Origin: Symbiodinium natans | Lineage: Eukaryota > Sar > Dinophyceae > Suessiales > Symbiodiniaceae | Direction of reading: 5' to 3' | NCBI GenBank assembly: GCA_905221605.1 | Contig: CAJNDS010000673.1 | Location: 28,411-92,410 of the forward strand | DNA: 64,000 bases | Shown here: piece by piece, positions 37,085 to 50,116 of the stretch | Position numbering within the stretch: position 1 is the first letter of the stretch | How the letters are laid out: each line of letters starts with the position of its first letter | The notes under the pieces: model-generated | Databases searched by the model: none | Told to the model about the DNA's origin: nothing | Seen by the model: only the letters and a program-made list of their open reading frames with translations | Made by a program: the position numbers and the translations under genes

Positions 37085-40000
37085 TCATCCTTTCACTTGC
37101 TTCTCCTGTTCCTTGCAGATCCTTCCTCCATCTTCATCTTCGCTGTCCTTGATCCACAAGTTCTGGTTCACGTCGTAGTAGAGCCATGCCTTTGTGGCCT
37201 GCACCCATTTCCACTGGAAATCTGATCCTTCGTAAGGAAAGATCGCATACAGTTCCTGAGCTCCTTCACTTCCTCCAACTCTGAATTGGCTTCGATCCTG
37301 TGGGCCAATAGGCTTGTCCTTCTTCTTTCCTTCTCCTGTGCTTCCTTCACTGTCTGTGGCCTTCTTGAGCTCTTCCTGAAGCGAGACGATCTTCCTTTTG
37401 TCTGAAGCTTGCTGTTCCTTCATTCCTCTGACCAACTCACGAAGCTGGGCCATCTCAATCCTCAAACTTTCATTTTCATCTTCCTTTCCTTCTCTTGTTG
37501 CTGGCTCTTGCTTCTTCCTCTCTGCTTCTGCTGCTGCTGCCTCTCGTCTCTTCCTTTCTGCTTCTGCCGCTGCTGCTGCCTCTCGTCTCTTCCTGTCCTT
37601 TTCCTCTGCTGCTGCTGCTGCCTGCCTTTTCTTCCTTTCCTCTTCTGCTGCGGCTTCCTGCTTCTTCCTTTCTTCTTCTGCTGCGGCTTCCTGCTTCTTT
37701 CTCTCCTCTGCTGCTGCTGCTTCCTGCTTCTTCCTTCCTTCTTTTGCTGCTGCTTCCTGCTTCTTCCTTTCCTCTTCTGCTGTGGCTTCCTGTCTTTTCC
37801 TTTCCTCTTCTGCTTCTTCCTTCTCCTTCCTGGCTTTCTCCTCGGCTTTCCTCTTCCTGATTCTTTCTCGCCTTTCGCGTTCCTTCTGCCACTTCTTCTC
37901 ATCCTTCTCTGCCTGCTTCTCTGCTTCCTGTGTGGCTCCCTCTTCCTGTGGTGTAACTCCTGCTGCTTCAGCGACTGCTGCGCTTGCCTGCTTGTCAGAG
38001 CTGCTGCTCGCTCCTGTGGCTGTGTTCTTGGTGCTTCCTTTTCCTGGTCCTTTTCCTTTTCCTTCCTTTCCTTTCTGGTACTTGTAGACGTAGTCGACGC
38101 CAACTTCGACCTTCTCGCCCGTGATCCTGTGCTGCTTGTACACCTTGCCATTCTCCACGTAGATCTTGTACTCGGTGTCGTCGTAGGGGTACGCAAAACC
38201 TCTTTCCTTTTCCTTCTCCTCTTCTTCTCTTTTCCTCAGCTCCTCATTCACTTTCCTGATCTTCTCTTTCCTCTCCTTTTCCTTCCTCTTTTCCTCCTGC
38301 GTTGATGTAGTAGACGCCGACGAAGATCTTGGTGTGTTAGAACTCGATCCTTCTTCTTCTTCTTTACTTCCTTCTTCTCCTCGACCATGTCCTGTTCTTC
38401 GTAGCTCTCTTTCCATCTCTGCTCCTCTTTCTTCTTCTTGAAGCTTCCACCAAATCATTCCTTTGATCTCTTCTTCTTCCTTCTCGTACTCGGCGATCTT
38501 GGTCTCCAAAGCTTCTATCCTTTCCTTCAAGTGCCTGAGCAACTCCACATCTCGCAGGTGTTGGTCCTCAATCTGTTCCTTGAGGTTTGCCTGTTCGCGA
38601 CGCTGTTCTCTGAGCAACACGTTCGTGGTTCCTTGGGCTTCTTTCAACTGGTTCAACTGAGAGGTGAGCTCTCTGAACCAACGTTCCTTCTCGGAGGCAC
38701 TCGGTTCCATAGCTGCTACTTCCTTCTCTACAGCTACTGTCTCTTCCTTTTCAAGGTTCCTAAAACAGAGGTCCTTCACTCGAGGCATCGAGCTGCAAAT
38801 GTTTCCTACCCCAAGCTGTTCCTGCAATCCTAATGCACATGCACTCGTGTCACTGCACATGCCGACATGTTCCTGCACAGTTCCTACACATGTACTGCAC
38901 GACTGCAAAAGACATGTTCCTGAAGCTACTTCAACCTTTGAGCAACCTTCCAAACTTCCTGAAAGCAAAGAGAAAAACAAAGCTGCAAATGCGAAGTTTC
39001 CTTTGGACTTGATTCTCTTGACTGTGGCCTTAGCTTGTTCCTGCTGTCGATGTTCTTGAAGCTCTTCAATTCCTACTGGTTGGTTTTGTTCGTCCTTGAA
39101 GCCTAGCCAATGCATCAACAACTTAATGCGTTTTCCTGAAAGCGGCTTAGTTCCTATATCAGCAGTGTTATCCCTGGTACCTACCGGGTGGACACTAAGA
39201 ATTCCTTGTTTGTGGAGGTCCTGGAGAAAGAGGGTCCTAATCTGCAAATGTTTCACTCTTCCTACTCCCTGCCTGGTAATGATACCACGAGCAGCGGAAG
39301 AATCTAGATGCAAATGCACTACGCACTTCCTACAGGTGAGGAATTCTATCGCTTCCTTGAGCAACAAAGAGTCACTAGCTGAACTAGCTGCGGCGTAATA
39401 TTCTGCCTCTCCAGAAGACAGAGAAATACTCCTTTGGGTCCTAGAGAATGCATAGATCAGTTGAGAATCCAGGAACACAGTTCCTGAACTTGTGCTGCGA
39501 CGACTGTCTTTCTGTCCTGCCCAATCTGAATCGGAGTATACCTCCAACAAGTGATGTTCCTTGGGTTTGACTTGGGAAAAGTCATAGGTTCCGTTGCGAA
39601 TGCTCTCGTTGAGGTTTGACATTCCTCGAGGTGTTTTCCTATACGTGCAATGGTAACCATCTGTCTTTGTCATGTACTGCACAACATGAATCAACTGCTT
39701 CTTAGCTGCAAATGTTGGCAATGACATCTTGGACGCTAAACCTCTTACTGCGAACTGCAGATCCGGCCTGTCCTGACAAACATATAGGAGGATTCCTACA
39801 CACTTCCTAAACGAAGCTGCTTGTTCCTGGTCAAGAGGGTTTGTGTTGTCTACTGCCTGGCTCTCCTGTGTGCACGGCGTCGGCTTTGATGCCTTTCCTG
39901 TCAACTTGAGTTCTTCACGAAGTTTTCCCAGATACTTTGGGTCACTGTGAATGTGAAGTTCATGATTGTGATACGAGTACTTCCTTTTGAGAAATCTCAC

Positions 40001-43000
40001 CGTCTGAAGCGACTCGCCAACAGCAAGTTCCTGCGCGGTAAGAAACGGTCCTTCAATCTTCAGCTCGTACACTCGTCCTAAGCTCTTTAGTACAGGGTCG
40101 ACACGATGACTCTTTCCTGCTGCTTGAATGTCATCAACATGAACCACAAGAATGCTTTTCCGTGAGTCTCGAAACAGAGTTGGACAAGCTACACTTCTCT
40201 CAAAGTCTTGTTCCTTAAGCGAATCACTAAAATGATCCGACCAAAGCAAAGCTGCGTCTCTCTGTCCTGGCAACACTCGGAGCAAGAGTAGTCCTTCCTG
40301 AAGACAAGAGGGATCAGTGTCCTGAAACAGCTCCACATATTCCTTCGGGAATTCACACGCCGTTCTAGTCCTTTGGGGTACTTGCAAAAACGCATCTTTG
40401 ACATCAATGCTGTAGACTGAAAACTCTTCCTGAAGAGCAATCACGGGGACTAACCTTGTGAGGCTTGCTGACGTGGCTGGTGAGAACACATCGCTTCTGT
40501 GTTCAGTTCCTTTAAATTCACGAGCCACTAGCCTAGCCCGTCTTTTCCAAGACCCTGACCTGAACCGCCAATCGAACACGAATTTGGTTGTGAGCCATTT
40601 TATGGGTTCCTGTTCGATCTCTTCTCTCTCATTCTCTCCATCGTCTCTCTTGTGCCAACCAAGTTCCTCCAGCGGTTTCCTAGCCAGTGCCTGCATTCCT
40701 GAAAGTCTCTCCATCTCGGTGATCATGGCCTCTCTGTCCTTGGCCTTGAGCTCTTCATCTGAAAGCTCTGGTGGTCCTGCGTCCTCATCATTGAAAACTC
40801 TCTCTCTCTCCTCTTCGTCTTCTTCTTCTTCATCTCCTATATCTGAGTATGTGTCCTCCCAACAGATGTCGTCAAGTCCTGGCTCAGGGAGAGGTTCGTC
40901 GTTGTGCTCAAACACGCGTCCTGCGTTAAACGGTGGAAATTTCCTCTTCGGCGACTCGTCGGTCCTTGGGATTTTGGACGAAGTTCCTACGTCTTCATAC
41001 TCATGCTTTCTGACTGCTGACGGTGCTCTTGGCAACAAAAGTTCACTACCTTGACTCTCTTGCATGACCTCTTGATCAGTGCTCATGCTGTCACTACCAC
41101 GACCACGGCTTATCTGCGACGTTGGTGTGACATCACTACCTGCTTCATCGGATCCTGGTCCTCTGTTTTGCAGATGACTCAGTTGACTTGTAGGCGTTGC
41201 ATCACTGCCTGCCTCATCAGGTCCTGGGTCTATCCACTCAGGTGCTGCAGGTTCTGCTTGCAGTTGTTCTTGTTCCTTTGCCTTCTTTGCCATTGCATGA
41301 AGGTTCGTGTTTCTTGGGGTGACTGTTCCTAACGGTTTTGGTGTACTCGGCCCGCCTGCGATGACAGGTGTCTGTATTCCAGGAGTAATGGCTCCAATGC
41401 CATGTTGATCTCCTAGAGGCTCCACCACTGTCACAGGCGCTGGTGTTCCTGAGGGGCCTGGTAGGTTCTTCCTAGGAACTACGCGAGTTGTGAGCGTCGT
41501 GTGCTTCACTTCCCAAGTGTGGATTCCTACACTAGTTAGTGCTTCCAGGTCAAAATGATGGGGGCATCTCTTCACAGATCTACTGGTCTTGATGCCATCC
41601 ATGTGCCACGTAATGAAGACGTTGTTGTCAGTCTTTCCTAAGAAAACTCCTCTCAGCCATTGAGGGTCACCTTTCTTGACATTGACGCCAGTCCTGTTCG
41701 CCAAGACCATCAAACTCTCACCAAACTGGCAAAGTGTTCCTTCATAAGGTCTTCCTGCAACAAACTCATAAGGTGTCATACCAGTAGCACTGTGTCTGTG
41801 GTACCTATTCAGAATCCAAGCTGAATGCCTGAATGCCCAACTGAACAAGGGGTGAGTATGTGCTATCAACACCTTTGCCTGTTCCTGCAAACCTTGAATC
41901 AACGTGAGGGCTTGCCTACGCACAGTTTGAATTGCACGCTCTGCCATGCCATTGGTTTCCTTCTGGCCTGAAACTGCATCTTGAAGGGTTGTTCCTAGTC
42001 CTAGAGCTGACCTTTGTTTCAGGATGATCTGCTTGAGCTTCTTCATGGTTCCTTCATTGTCTGCCTTCAAATTGATAGACTGGTACTGAAGTTGAGTGCT
42101 CATGTACGTAACGCCTTCGCCAATGTGCTCGATCAAACCTTTTCCTTTGGTTGCAGTTGGAATGCAAGCAATGCTCCTACTCCAAGAGTCAATGCAAACC
42201 AAGCTGACTGCCGTCGGGGCTTCATCATGACTTGTTCCTGTAAAACAGAAATCCATACACAATGTGGGTCTAGACGATCGTTCCTTCTCAGGGCTTTGAG
42301 TTGGATGTGGCGACTCTTTTCCTTTGCACGCAACGCATACTGGACACCAAGTGGCATACGGTAAATGTGTCAAATTGTGTACCTCAACTTCTTCAGGTTT
42401 GGGCATGACTTGGTCCTTGAGCGGTTGTGGAATGGCATATTCCTGGTACTTCTTCTGAGCAGTGTTGAGTCCTAACCGTCTCTCATCTTCCATGATCTTC
42501 CTACTGAGCCTTCTAAGGAGGTCCTGTTTTGAGCCATTCTTAGACACTCCAAGTTCTGTACACAATTCCTTGAGGATCTTCAGGCTGTTCTGCTGGTTGT
42601 ACTCATGACCATCATAAATGAACGTAAGTTCTCCATGAAGTTCATACCTGTGTGCAGGGGCCTGTGGTTCCTGTTCGTCAATCTCCATGCTTTCATTCTC
42701 CGGGACTGTTTTGAGCCTTTGTTCCTGTTGTTGGGCCTTTGAACCATCTACTGGGTAGACCAACCTGAACTTAGACAGTCCTGTCCATGATCTCACTCCG
42801 AAAGGCGATGAGAACTCGTCATACTCATCTGCAATCCATGGCATCTTGTCCTCAAAGAACTCATGGTTCACTGGGTCCTCTCCGTAGGTGGATCTCTCGT
42901 TCTGGAGGTTCTCACGCTCTACGGGAATGTCCTTCAAGTCGAGCGGATGAAAACGTGTCTTCCTGGGCGTGTGGTGGTACCTGATCAGTTCAGTTCCATC

Positions 43001-46000
43001 CTTGCTAAGAGACCACTTGTCATCAGTGTACTCTTCAAATGTACGTCTGTCTTCAGCTTTCTTGGGTGTTCCTATGAGGTAAGGAGGAAATGCCTTGGAC
43101 GAGATCAAGGTTAATACCTCAAAGTTCTGGCTCTCATCATAGATGTGGCCAAAAGGTTCTTCTAGCTCTTCATACCTTTCGTTGTAGTGCAAGAGCTGCC
43201 AGCCTTCGGTGTCTCTAACCAAAACAGCTCTGAAAGGATGTTTTCCTTGAGGATACATCATAGCTGGGTCAACATGCTCTGAGCTCTTTGGGCTGTAGTG
43301 GACTACATAGGGCTCGGTCACACTTGTCCATCCAATTCGACCTTCAGCTACGAGGTTCCTAAGCGTTTCACAGAGATAGATTGGCGTAGGGACTCCTGTT
43401 GTTTGGGATGTCGAGACTGTCCTGACAAAAGCTTTAGCGGTGAGGGAATTGTTGTTGTACGCTACTGCTATGGAAGTGTTTCCTTCAACCAAGAAAGTTC
43501 CTGTCTCACTACCGTTCCGAAATTCCCAACCTTTCTTCAACAATTTTCCTACAGCTAAGAGAGGGTGAACAACTGATGAAATCAAGAATACTTCCTCAAC
43601 CTTCACACAGTTTCCACCAACATCCTCAAACTCAACCTCAATAACCCGCTGGTCCTGTACCTTTATCCTAGTTCCTTGAGCGTCTCGGAGTTCAATCCTG
43701 CGTCGGTCCGGGACCTTCCTACCGAAATTTCGCATCCACATAGGGGCTAATGAGATATCTGCGCCTGAGTCAAGCACAACCTCAATTTCCTTTGCACCTG
43801 GGCTCTCTCTCACTGTCCTAACAAAGTTCTCTGGTTCTGAGGTGTACCAACAGTACAAGGGGTCCTTCTCTATGTCTTCACTCTCTTCATCACTCTCACT
43901 TCCAATCTGAAATTCCTGCTCTGACTTTCCTGAACTAGCCGAAACCATCAAAACTCTCCCGAAGTAATCAATTTCAAGTTCCTCAGAGTCTTCGCTCAGC
44001 TCGAACTCCTCAGGAAAGCTGGTCGGTGGATCACCGATGTGGTGCATTGTTACCATCCTGATGATCGGCTTCTGGGTTCCTTGACCTGATGAACTGGCTG
44101 ATGTTGTCGCTGTTCTCGATGTTGGAGCTTGGGTTGAGGCTGTTCCTCTACTTGGGGCTTCACTCTGAGTTTCCTGCATTTCTACATTCCTAGCCGTGTA
44201 CCCCATGTCTCTCTGTTTCTTCCTACACTGGGCCTCAAAGTGTCCATACTTCTGGCAGTAATGGCAAACTCCTGTAGCTGCTTGGGCCTTTCCTTTGCCT
44301 TTACCTTTGTAGCTACCTTTGAACCCTTTGTAGCCTTTTCCTCTGCCTTTGAAACCTCTAAAGCCTCTACCTCGGCCTTTCCAGTTTCCACCTCTGCCTT
44401 TGCCTCTACCTTTTCCTTTGCCTCGACCTTTGAAACCACCTTTGCCTGAATCCTTGCCTGAATCCTTACCACCTTTCTTTCCTTTACCTTTGTACCCGTA
44501 CCAATCTCTACCTTTGCCTTTCCAAGCCTGAGACACATCCATGGCTGCAACACCCTGATGATCTTCTCCCTTGTCGATTAGGTCAGTAGTGGTCCTATAG
44601 GGTGTTCCTTGGGACTGCGTAAGCGAATTGGTCCACTTCTCAGTTGACTCATAGTTCACAAGATACTGCCTAAGTGCCGGGTACTTCGTCTTCTCATCTA
44701 GGTTGAGCAACAAATGTCTCTTTACTTCAGGCTTCATTCCTTGAATCAATGTACTAACCTTCAAGTTTTCCTGCACCTTTTCTCCAGTGGACTTCTCGTA
44801 CTGCTCAATGCGTTCCTCATATTCGAGGATGTTCTCTGCAATGCCTTTGTCCTTGGCAAAACGGAAATTCATGATGTTGTGGAAAAGTTCCAGCGATCTT
44901 GCTCTATTCACAGGCTGGTATTCTAACAACAGCATCCTATAGGCTTCCATACCGTTCTCTTCTGTCGTATGGCGAACCACACGATACGGTCTGCCTTTGG
45001 TGTAAGACGCTAAAATGCTGTACAACTTCCTGCTTTGCGTTTTGGCCTCATCAGTCATATCTCTCATGTCCAGCACTTCATTCTTCCTTAGGTCGTTCTC
45101 CACGAGGTCCATGGTTTCCACAAGATCTTCATCCATAGCGCCAAGCCAAACTCGAAGTCGTTGCTTGAACTCCATGAAACCATTCTTTTCTTCTTGCCAA
45201 GTTCCTGGAGAAAATACTTCTGGAGGCTTGATGAGTTTGTGAAGCTCAACGTCACCTGGCTTTCTTCCTTTCACTGCTCTCTCTAGGCTGCTTCCGATCT
45301 CCTCGAAAGTTGTCACTGCTGTTTCCTGCGCTTGAAGCAAAGTGTGCTGTGCCTCTGCACTCTGCTGCTGAATTGCCTGCAGTGTATTGCTGAAGCTTGC
45401 TGTGATGCTTTGCTCTCGGGCTGTGCCGGCTGCTGCACTGCTCCTCATCTCTTCTGCTAAGGTTTGTATTCCTTGAAGCGTTTGCTGGTTGATTTCTGCA
45501 AGTCTCTGTAGTGCATCTTCCATTCCTTTGGCTGTTTCCAAGTTGCTATACACAAGCACAACAAGAAACATTGTCTTGTGCTGTCTCCTCACTTCTGCTC
45601 TTCTCCTCACGCTTTTCCTTTTGGGCTCTTTCGCTCTCTTCGTTCTTTTCTGTACTGCTGTAAAGAACAATCGTGAGAAGTACGATAGGATGATCCAAGT
45701 AATCATTCCTAGAGGTGTTCCTGCGAAAACTACGAGATGAATTCCTTCAAACACTAAGCTGTGCACGACGTCGTGAAACTTCTTTTCTAGCTGTTCGAAC
45801 TGTTCCTTGAAAGGGATCTTTTCTACATTGTGAAACTTTCCTTCTACTAGGCGCCTAGGAGCGTAGCCGGACTCAAGGCTCTCATTTTCTTCACTCATGT
45901 ACATGTCGATGCTCCTAATCGTGTAGGCATTCATGAAGTCCTGGTTCACGGAGTACTTGTCGTAGTTCTTCTGAGAATGCGTATTGGGCTTTCCTGGGAG

Positions 46001-46582
46001 GCTCGTCCACACAACCATCAACTCACTCTCGTCAATCTCGGCAATCACCTTTCTCCCACGTCTTTCTTCCTTGGAGGATCTGTCATCTCCAAGGGCAAGT
46101 TCATCCTTGGCTCTTCCGGGTCCAAGGGCCTGCCACGGATTCTCTTCGAAGCCATATCTTCCTGGAGTCATGCTCATCCCGCACAAAGTGGCGAGGCTCC
46201 CCAGGGCAAAACCAACCAGCAGCACTATGCCTGCTGCCATTCCGTAGCATCTCATGTTCCTCGTCTTCACTTCCTGAATCGTGTATCGTTCAGGGAAGCA
46301 ATTGAAGCAAGGGGCAAAGTCCCTCACTCTTCCACCAGCAACCGTCAGGTTCCTGATGTGACCACAACCTGGTTTGTGGTACCTTCTTCCTGCTCTTGTT
46401 GCTATCCGGACTGTGGGGAGGTACTCGAAGAACTCTCGGACTTCGACGTTCTTTTCCTGTTTCCACATTTGTATCATCCCACAGACGAGAGAAGCCATCA
46501 TGGCTATGAGGACGATTCCTACTCCTGCTATGTGTAGCATCATCGCTGCCTCTGGTTCCTGGAACGGCAGCTCCGCTACCAT
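37085..46582 (-). CDS. gag-pol: Copia gag-pol polyprotein with membrane and coiled-coil extensions
   Basis: 3165 codons. Residues 14-40: membrane helix; 66-97: a YHKPGCGH...APCFNC metal-site-like motif; 112-135: second helix; about 290-355: two more. Gag: about 450-690, then a Lys/Gly-rich stretch and the [14 protein letters not shown] knuckle near 770. Protease LDSGAD near 936. Integrase: H-x4-H/C-x2-C near 1395, D (LCMDFCF, 1442), D (LKADNEG, 1509) and E (GMAERAIQ, 1545). [13 protein letters not shown] and VVHVDD (about 2147; HVDD replaces YVDD). RNase H: SDSDWAG and SSGEAEYY near 2350. From about 2490: a short hydrophobic segment, a Cys-rich stretch, then about 500 residues of Lys/Glu coiled coil with [11 protein letters not shown] repeats. 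The start codon's A is the last LTR base. Confidence 0.92.
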   Translation of the reverse strand: MVAELPFQEPEAAMMLHIAGVGIVLIAMMASLVCGMIQMWKQEKNVEVREFFEYLPTVRIATRAGRRYHKPGCGHIRNLTVAGGRVRDFAPCFNCFPERYTIQEVKTRNMRCYGMAAGIVLLVGFALGSLATLCGMSMTPGRYGFEENPWQALGPGRAKDELALGDDRSSKEERRGRKVIAEIDESELMVVWTSLPGKPNTHSQKNYDKYSVNQDFMNAYTIRSIDMYMSEENESLESGYAPRRLVEGKFHNVEKIPFKEQFEQLEKKFHDVVHSLVFEGIHLVVFAGTPLGMITWIILSYFSRLFFTAVQKRTKRAKEPKRKSVRRRAEVRRQHKTMFLVVLVYSNLETAKGMEDALQRLAEINQQTLQGIQTLAEEMRSSAAAGTAREQSITASFSNTLQAIQQQSAEAQHTLLQAQETAVTTFEEIGSSLERAVKGRKPGDVELHKLIKPPEVFSPGTWQEEKNGFMEFKQRLRVWLGAMDEDLVETMDLVENDLRKNEVLDMRDMTDEAKTQSRKLYSILASYTKGRPYRVVRHTTEENGMEAYRMLLLEYQPVNRARSLELFHNIMNFRFAKDKGIAENILEYEERIEQYEKSTGEKVQENLKVSTLIQGMKPEVKRHLLLNLDEKTKYPALRQYLVNYESTEKWTNSLTQSQGTPYRTTTDLIDKGEDHQGVAAMDVSQAWKGKGRDWYGYKGKGKKGGKDSGKDSGKGGFKGRGKGKGRGKGRGGNWKGRGRGFRGFKGRGKGYKGFKGSYKGKGKGKAQAATGVCHYCQKYGHFEAQCRKKQRDMGYTARNVEMQETQSEAPSRGTASTQAPTSRTATTSASSSGQGTQKPIIRMVTMHHIGDPPTSFPEEFELSEDSEELEIDYFGRVLMVSASSGKSEQEFQIGSESDEESEDIEKDPLYCWYTSEPENFVRTVRESPGAKEIEVVLDSGADISLAPMWMRNFGRKVPDRRRIELRDAQGTRIKVQDQRVIEVEFEDVGGNCVKVEEVFLISSVVHPLLAVGKLLKKGWEFRNGSETGTFLVEGNTSIAVAYNNNSLTAKAFVRTVSTSQTTGVPTPIYLCETLRNLVAEGRIGWTSVTEPYVVHYSPKSSEHVDPAMMYPQGKHPFRAVLVRDTEGWQLLHYNERYEELEEPFGHIYDESQNFEVLTLISSKAFPPYLIGTPKKAEDRRTFEEYTDDKWSLSKDGTELIRYHHTPRKTRFHPLDLKDIPVERENLQNERSTYGEDPVNHEFFEDKMPWIADEYDEFSSPFGVRSWTGLSKFRLVYPVDGSKAQQQEQRLKTVPENESMEIDEQEPQAPAHRYELHGELTFIYDGHEYNQQNSLKILKELCTELGVSKNGSKQDLLRRLSRKIMEDERRLGLNTAQKKYQEYAIPQPLKDQVMPKPEEVEVHNLTHLPYATWCPVCVACKGKESPHPTQSPEKERSSRPTLCMDFCFTGTSHDEAPTAVSLVCIDSWSRSIACIPTATKGKGLIEHIGEGVTYMSTQLQYQSINLKADNEGTMKKLKQIILKQRSALGLGTTLQDAVSGQKETNGMAERAIQTVRRQALTLIQGLQEQAKVLIAHTHPLFSWAFRHSAWILNRYHRHSATGMTPYEFVAGRPYEGTLCQFGESLMVLANRTGVNVKKGDPQWLRGVFLGKTDNNVFITWHMDGIKTSRSVKRCPHHFDLEALTSVGIHTWEVKHTTLTTRVVPRKNLPGPSGTPAPVTVVEPLGDQHGIGAITPGIQTPVIAGGPSTPKPLGTVTPRNTNLHAMAKKAKEQEQLQAEPAAPEWIDPGPDEAGSDATPTSQLSHLQNRGPGSDEAGSDVTPTSQISRGRGSDSMSTDQEVMQESQGSELLLPRAPSAVRKHEYEDVGTSSKIPRTDESPKRKFPPFNAGRVFEHNDEPLPEPGLDDICWEDTYSDIGDEEEEDEEERERVFNDEDAGPPELSDEELKAKDREAMITEMERLSGMQALARKPLEELGWHKRDDGENEREEIEQEPIKWLTTKFVFDWRFRSGSWKRRARLVAREFKGTEHRSDVFSPATSASLTRLVPVIALQEEFSVYSIDVKDAFLQVPQRTRTACEFPKEYVELFQDTDPSCLQEGLLLLRVLPGQRDAALLWSDHFSDSLKEQDFERSVACPTLFRDSRKSILVVHVDDIQAAGKSHRVDPVLKSLGRVYELKIEGPFLTAQELAVGESLQTVRFLKRKYSYHNHELHIHSDPKYLGKLREELKLTGKASKPTPCTQESQAVDNTNPLDQEQAASFRKCVGILLYVCQDRPDLQFAVRGLASKMSLPTFAAKKQLIHVVQYMTKTDGYHCTYRKTPRGMSNLNESIRNGTYDFSQVKPKEHHLLEVYSDSDWAGQKDSRRSTSSGTVFLDSQLIYAFSRTQRSISLSSGEAEYYAAASSASDSLLLKEAIEFLTCRKCVVHLHLDSSAARGIITRQGVGRVKHLQIRTLFLQDLHKQGILSVHPVGTRDNTADIGTKPLSGKRIKLLMHWLGFKDEQNQPVGIEELQEHRQQEQAKATVKRIKSKGNFAFAALFFSLLSGSLEGCSKVEVASGTCLLQSCSTCVGTVQEHVGMCSDTSACALGLQEQLGVGNICSSMPRVKDLCFRNLEKEETVAVEKEVAAMEPSASEKERWFRELTSQLNQLKEAQGTTNVLLREQRREQANLKEQIEDQHLRDVELLRHLKERIEALETKIAEYEKEEEEIKGMIWWKLQEEERGAEMERELRRTGHGRGEEGSKEEEEGSSSNTPRSSSASTTSTQEEKRKEKERKEKIRKVNEELRKREEEEKEKERGFAYPYDDTEYKIYVENGKVYKQHRITGEKVEVGVDYVYKYQKGKEGKGKGPGKGSTKNTATGASSSSDKQASAAVAEAAGVTPQEEGATQEAEKQAEKDEKKWQKERERRERIRKRKAEEKARKEKEEAEEERKRQEATAEEERKKQEAAAKEGRKKQEAAAAEERKKQEAAAEEERKKQEAAAEEERKKRQAAAAAEEKDRKRREAAAAAEAERKRREAAAAEAERKKQEPATREGKEDENESLRIEMAQLRELVRGMKEQQASDKRKIVSLQEELKKATDSEGSTGEGKKKDKPIGPQDRSQFRVGGSEGAQELYAIFPYEGSDFQWKWVQATKAWLYYDVNQNLWIKDSEDEDGGRICKEQEKQVKG
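37480..37900 (-). repeat. In-frame coding repeat, [10 protein letters not shown] units
   Basis: Repeated ttcctgcttcttcctttc-type units on the plus strand encode tandem ten- to eleven-residue E-E-x-R-K-K-Q-E-A-A-A motifs in the polyprotein C-terminus. The plus-strand Leu/Phe/Ser-rich ORFs here are shadows. Confidence 0.85.
46570..46581 (-). promoter_or_regulatory. Primer binding site of copia no. 2
   Basis: On the minus strand, TGGTAGCGGAGC follows the 5' LTR directly. It is identical in 12 bases to the PBS of copia no. 1, although the elements otherwise differ. The PBS also encodes the first residues of the polyprotein (MVAELP). Confidence 0.85.
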
Positions 46583-46760
46583 GTCAAAGATAGGGTCAAT
46601 CTAAAGCTAACTGAAAAGCTGGGACACTCCGCACTTTTCCTGGGTTCGCTGCGGTGTGTGTCCTTGTTCGAGCCTGTCGTCGACAAGACGTTCCGAGGCT
46701 CTGGTGTGCATTCCACATGCACCTGGTGCACAGCTTCCTGTACTGCGTAGATGTTTAACA
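46582..46760 (-). repeat. 5' LTR of copia no. 2
   Basis: 179 bp, identical to the 3' LTR. It must carry the promoter and the whole 5' UTR, since the ORF starts on its last base. Confidence 0.95.
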
Positions 46761-46765
46761 ACTTT

Positions 46766-47221
46766 AGTTTTTTGCGTTTTAGGATGTTGAGTTCAAGTCC
46801 CCTATAGGCCTTAATCCCTGAACCCACAATCAGGGACCTATACCCATAAAGGACGATAAGCGTGAAGACGGCAGAGCAGAAGCTTATGGGCATGTGTTTG
46901 GATCCCTTGACTTCGGGTTCGGGACTAGGGTTTCGGGATGGGTGTTCCGCTGCCCACCCTGCAGTCCAGGGTTTACAGGGTTTGGCCGGTTTAGGGGCGA
47001 TTGCACTTATGTCTTTGAGGATATGTGACATCCAAATTCTAGATCTAAACTCTGCAGCCTCAAAACATACGGATGCAGAAGGTAACGACTCCTGTACGCT
47101 ATAGCCGCTTCCACCCTGGACAATCGCGTGCCTTTCTTGTGCCTTTGCCTGGGCAGGCGGGGTACGTGATGCTGGTGAGGCACGGGGCCCCAGGGGCATT
47201 TTGTTGGAAAGAGTGTTCACA
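46766..47221. other. Flank of copia no. 2, no gene
   Basis: 455 bp of unique sequence with gggtttcggg and ggtttagggg telomere-like fragments. No supported ORF. Confidence 0.4.
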
Positions 47222-47384
47222 TTACATATACGTAGATATAGATTTAGATATAGATATAGGTATAGATATAGAAGATATAGATATAGATATATAGATATAG
47301 ATATAGATATAGATATAGATATAGATATAGATATAGATAGAATATATATATATATATATATATATCTAATATATATATATATAT

Positions 47385-47448
<64 letters not shown>

Positions 47449-47815
47449 ATATATATATATATGTATATACATAGATATATACATATATATATATGTATTT
47501 AGATATATAGGTATATAGAGATATACAGATAATATACATATATATCTGTATATCTATATATCTATAGATATATATAGGTATATATATAGGTATATATATA
47601 TATATATTATATAGATATAGATTATATAGATATATGGTACCTATAGATATGATATAATATATATATAGATAGATATATATATATATATATAGATATATAT
47701 ATATATATATATATGTGTAGATATACATATATATATATATATGGATATATTTATATTTATATATATATATACATATATCTATAGAGAGATATATATATAT
47801 ATATATACATACAAA
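47222..47815. repeat. (TA)n/(GATATA)n microsatellite
   Basis: About 600 bp of pure or nearly pure TATA and TAGATA units. The Tyr/Ile frames on both strands are artefacts. Confidence 0.95.
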
Positions 47816-47902
47816 CATTGCATACGAGACTTATATATGATGGATATTGTGCATATTTTGGATATTACATAAATGTTGCATGTGTGGAAAAATATATGTC
47901 TG

Positions 47903-47951
47903 TATGTATGCATGCATGCATGCATGCATGCATGCGTGCATGCATGCTTGC
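47903..47951. repeat. (TGCA)n microsatellite
   Basis: Self-complementary tgcatgcatgcatgca with a few gcgt and gctt variants. Confidence 0.9.
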
Positions 47952-50073
47952 ATTGTAGGCAGTCTGACCGCGATGTGCCTGAGGGTAGCTCATCGTGTCT
48001 ACACGCTGACAGGCTCTTGCTAGGGACTTGGAAGCCATTCCGAAAACGAAGGAAGGGCAAGGGAAGGATTTAGGACACACGTGGCCTCTGCCACTGTCTG
48101 GGTCCGGCGCATCGCGAAACACCTATGAGCCCTCACGCATGGCAAGGTCAACTAGCGCAACCCGTGCATCTGCGGAGGTTTCCAGGATGTGCAAAACAAG
48201 AGAGACCACGAGTGTGGAGCTGCGAGATTAACAGGGGTCTCAGCGAAGCTGGCTTCTCTTCATGTCGGGCTCAGGGTTGGTCCGGAAGGTTTAGGGTACC
48301 GATAGCCGCAGTAGTCATGACCTGTGTCGTTCCTGCTTTCGAAGTTTTGAAAGCCATGTCCAGACACAAATGTGGTGTCTGCGGATATTGGTGGGGTGTT
48401 GATGTTTCTGGATTTCGTTTGGACAGCACCGGCCGTGTCATTGTGGGATTTGCGACCGTCCACATCACTTTGCCACGTGTCAGGTCGTGCCTGGCCTTTG
48501 GGTAGGCAGCCTCTCTTTTGCAGAGGCCCAGCAGGGGGTGGAGTTTCCGGTGAGTGTTTTGGGAAGCTTGTCACTACTTGTGGTTTAAAGCAGCTCCTTT
48601 GCAACATAAACCCACGGCCGAGCGCACGTCATTAACCCATGAAGGCATTGTGCGCGTAAAGTAGTTCACAGCGGCGGCTTGGATCTAGGATTTTTAGGGG
48701 TGTTTCATGCCTTGAATACAGGACGCGAGTGAGCTCAAGCAGCTTGGCATCGTGCAACTCGCCACGCAAGTTTGGCCAAAGGTTTCAGGGAACTTCAGTG
48801 ATAGCCCCCTAACCCTGACCCTGAATCCTACTCCTCACCTGAACCCTACTGTCTTTCTGGTTCTTACGTAGTTGAGGGTTGATTGGCTCTTCCCGTTCAT
48901 CCCCCCTTCAGGGATCGGATCCTTTTGGCCAGTCCCCATAAACCTTAAGAGCCCTAAGCCCTAAACGCGAAATCCTTCTGTCTCCACCGGTAGCTTGTCA
49001 TTGGCCTCTGGGAGTGAGCGGCTTGACTTAAACATCCAGGTGACTTTTGAAGGTTCAAGGGGGTAGATATAAGTCAGTGAGGACCAAGGCCTCGACAACA
49101 GCAATCGCCCCCAGAGGGGTAGATACAAGTCATAACAGTACGCAAAGCTGCAGACCTTGAGGCGTGTGCTGTCCATGGGCGCCCGTTTGAACCCCTCGAT
49201 TTCGTGGCCGTCTGCCTTGGCCGACGACCTCACTGCTAGAAGCTCCCGGGCACGGAGTTGGCTCCGGGGGGGTGTGGGGGTGTTAGGCCTCAGGGAGGGC
49301 TTCAGGGGTACAGGGGCTTATGCTCCCGAACCTTTTCTGCTTTTGCAAATACGGTTCGCGCTCCCCTACTGTCCCAATAGTCTGAACCCAAATTGTGCGA
49401 AGAGTGCCAGGGAACCTGTGCACGGTTCATGGGCCCCATGGGCTTTTATAGCTTACCCATCAATAGGTAACTACAGCCGCCTTGCTGATCATAACCTTCC
49501 TACAACTATGATCCTTCAGGCAAGCCCAAAGGCTTGCACTACACATCACTTGGTAGCCCAGTGGTGCCATTCCGCCCTTTTCTTGCTATAGGAGGCTTCC
49601 TTTTGTTCACAACTTAGGGCTTTCCTAAACCCTCAACCCTAAACCCTCAACCCTCAACCCTCAACCCTGAACCCTGAACCCTAGACCCAGCAGGGCTCCC
49701 GAAGCTATGAACCCGTGACCCCAAGTGGTAGCGCCAAGGCTTTGACATCGAGGAGCTGGGGTTTGGGGCTTGGGCTTCGGAGGTCGTAACCTACGACTTA
49801 AACCCTAAACCCGAAACCATAGCCAGGACGATTGTGAACGCTTGTACACAAACCCATGACCTGAAACTTAAGGCATGCAAGGGTCCGAGAATATTCACTC
49901 ACACGTGGAGTAAACACTCACAGATACAGTGGGCTTGGGTTTAGGGTTTTAGGTGCACTTCGTGCTCACTTTGCCGGCAACGCTTCAAAAAGCAAGTAGG
50001 CAGAGTGGGAAAGACCACAAAAGAAAACGCGCTCTTCTTCACACCCGTATAGGCAAAGACACTTGTAACAAAG
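47952..50073. other. 2.1 kb without a confident gene
   Basis: Unique DNA with scattered CCCTAAACCC motifs. Weak exon-like stretches are 48142-48228 (plus, MARSTSATRASAEVSRMCK), 49397-49470 (plus, LCEECQGTCARFMGPMGFYS) and 48970-49200 (minus, TRLKVCSFAYCYDLYLPLWG). None has both splice signals, so I do not call them genes. Confidence 0.35.
49624..49685. repeat. Interstitial telomere-like repeat (CCCTMAA)n
   Basis: About eight units of ccctaaa, ccctcaa or ccctgaa, the plant/dinoflagellate-type telomere repeat. Confidence 0.8.
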
Positions 50074-50116
50074 CTTGTCGACAACACCGTTGTGCTCGCA
50101 CACCTGCGTGATACGG
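50074..50116 (+). CDS. Candidate exon A, host gene
   Basis: Preceded by acaaag and followed by GTAATG. The 43 bases read LVDNTVVLAHLRDT. The flanks are non-coding with CCCTAAACCC motifs. The order and strand agree with the exon-like blocks downstream. Short, so it may be coincidental. Confidence 0.35.

Larger units (their letters stand above)
36638..46765 (-). mobile_element. Ty1/copia LTR retrotransposon no. 2, intact and young
   Basis: The TSD ACTTT (36638-36642 and 46761-46765) flanks LTRs of 179 bp that are identical by eye. They have TG...CA ends (TGTCAAAG...TTTAACA). The element reads on the minus strand: 5' LTR 46582-46760, PBS 46570-46581, one ORF of 3165 codons, a polypurine tract (36822-36832) and 3' LTR 36643-36821. 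Identical LTRs, a perfect TSD and an unbroken ORF indicate recent insertion. The LTRs are short and the polyprotein is about twice the usual copia length. Confidence 0.95.

Noticed and set aside
37398-38305. Plus-strand Leu/Phe/Ser-rich ORFs of 229 and 298 codons
   Set aside because: They are shadows of the Lys/Glu coiled-coil end of the minus-strand copia polyprotein.
46576-47484. 302-codon minus-strand ORF crossing the copia LTR and flank
   Set aside because: It combines microsatellite translation with the LTR and has no motif; a chance frame.
47201-47818. Tyr/Ile ORFs in the TATA tract
   Set aside because: Microsatellite artefact.
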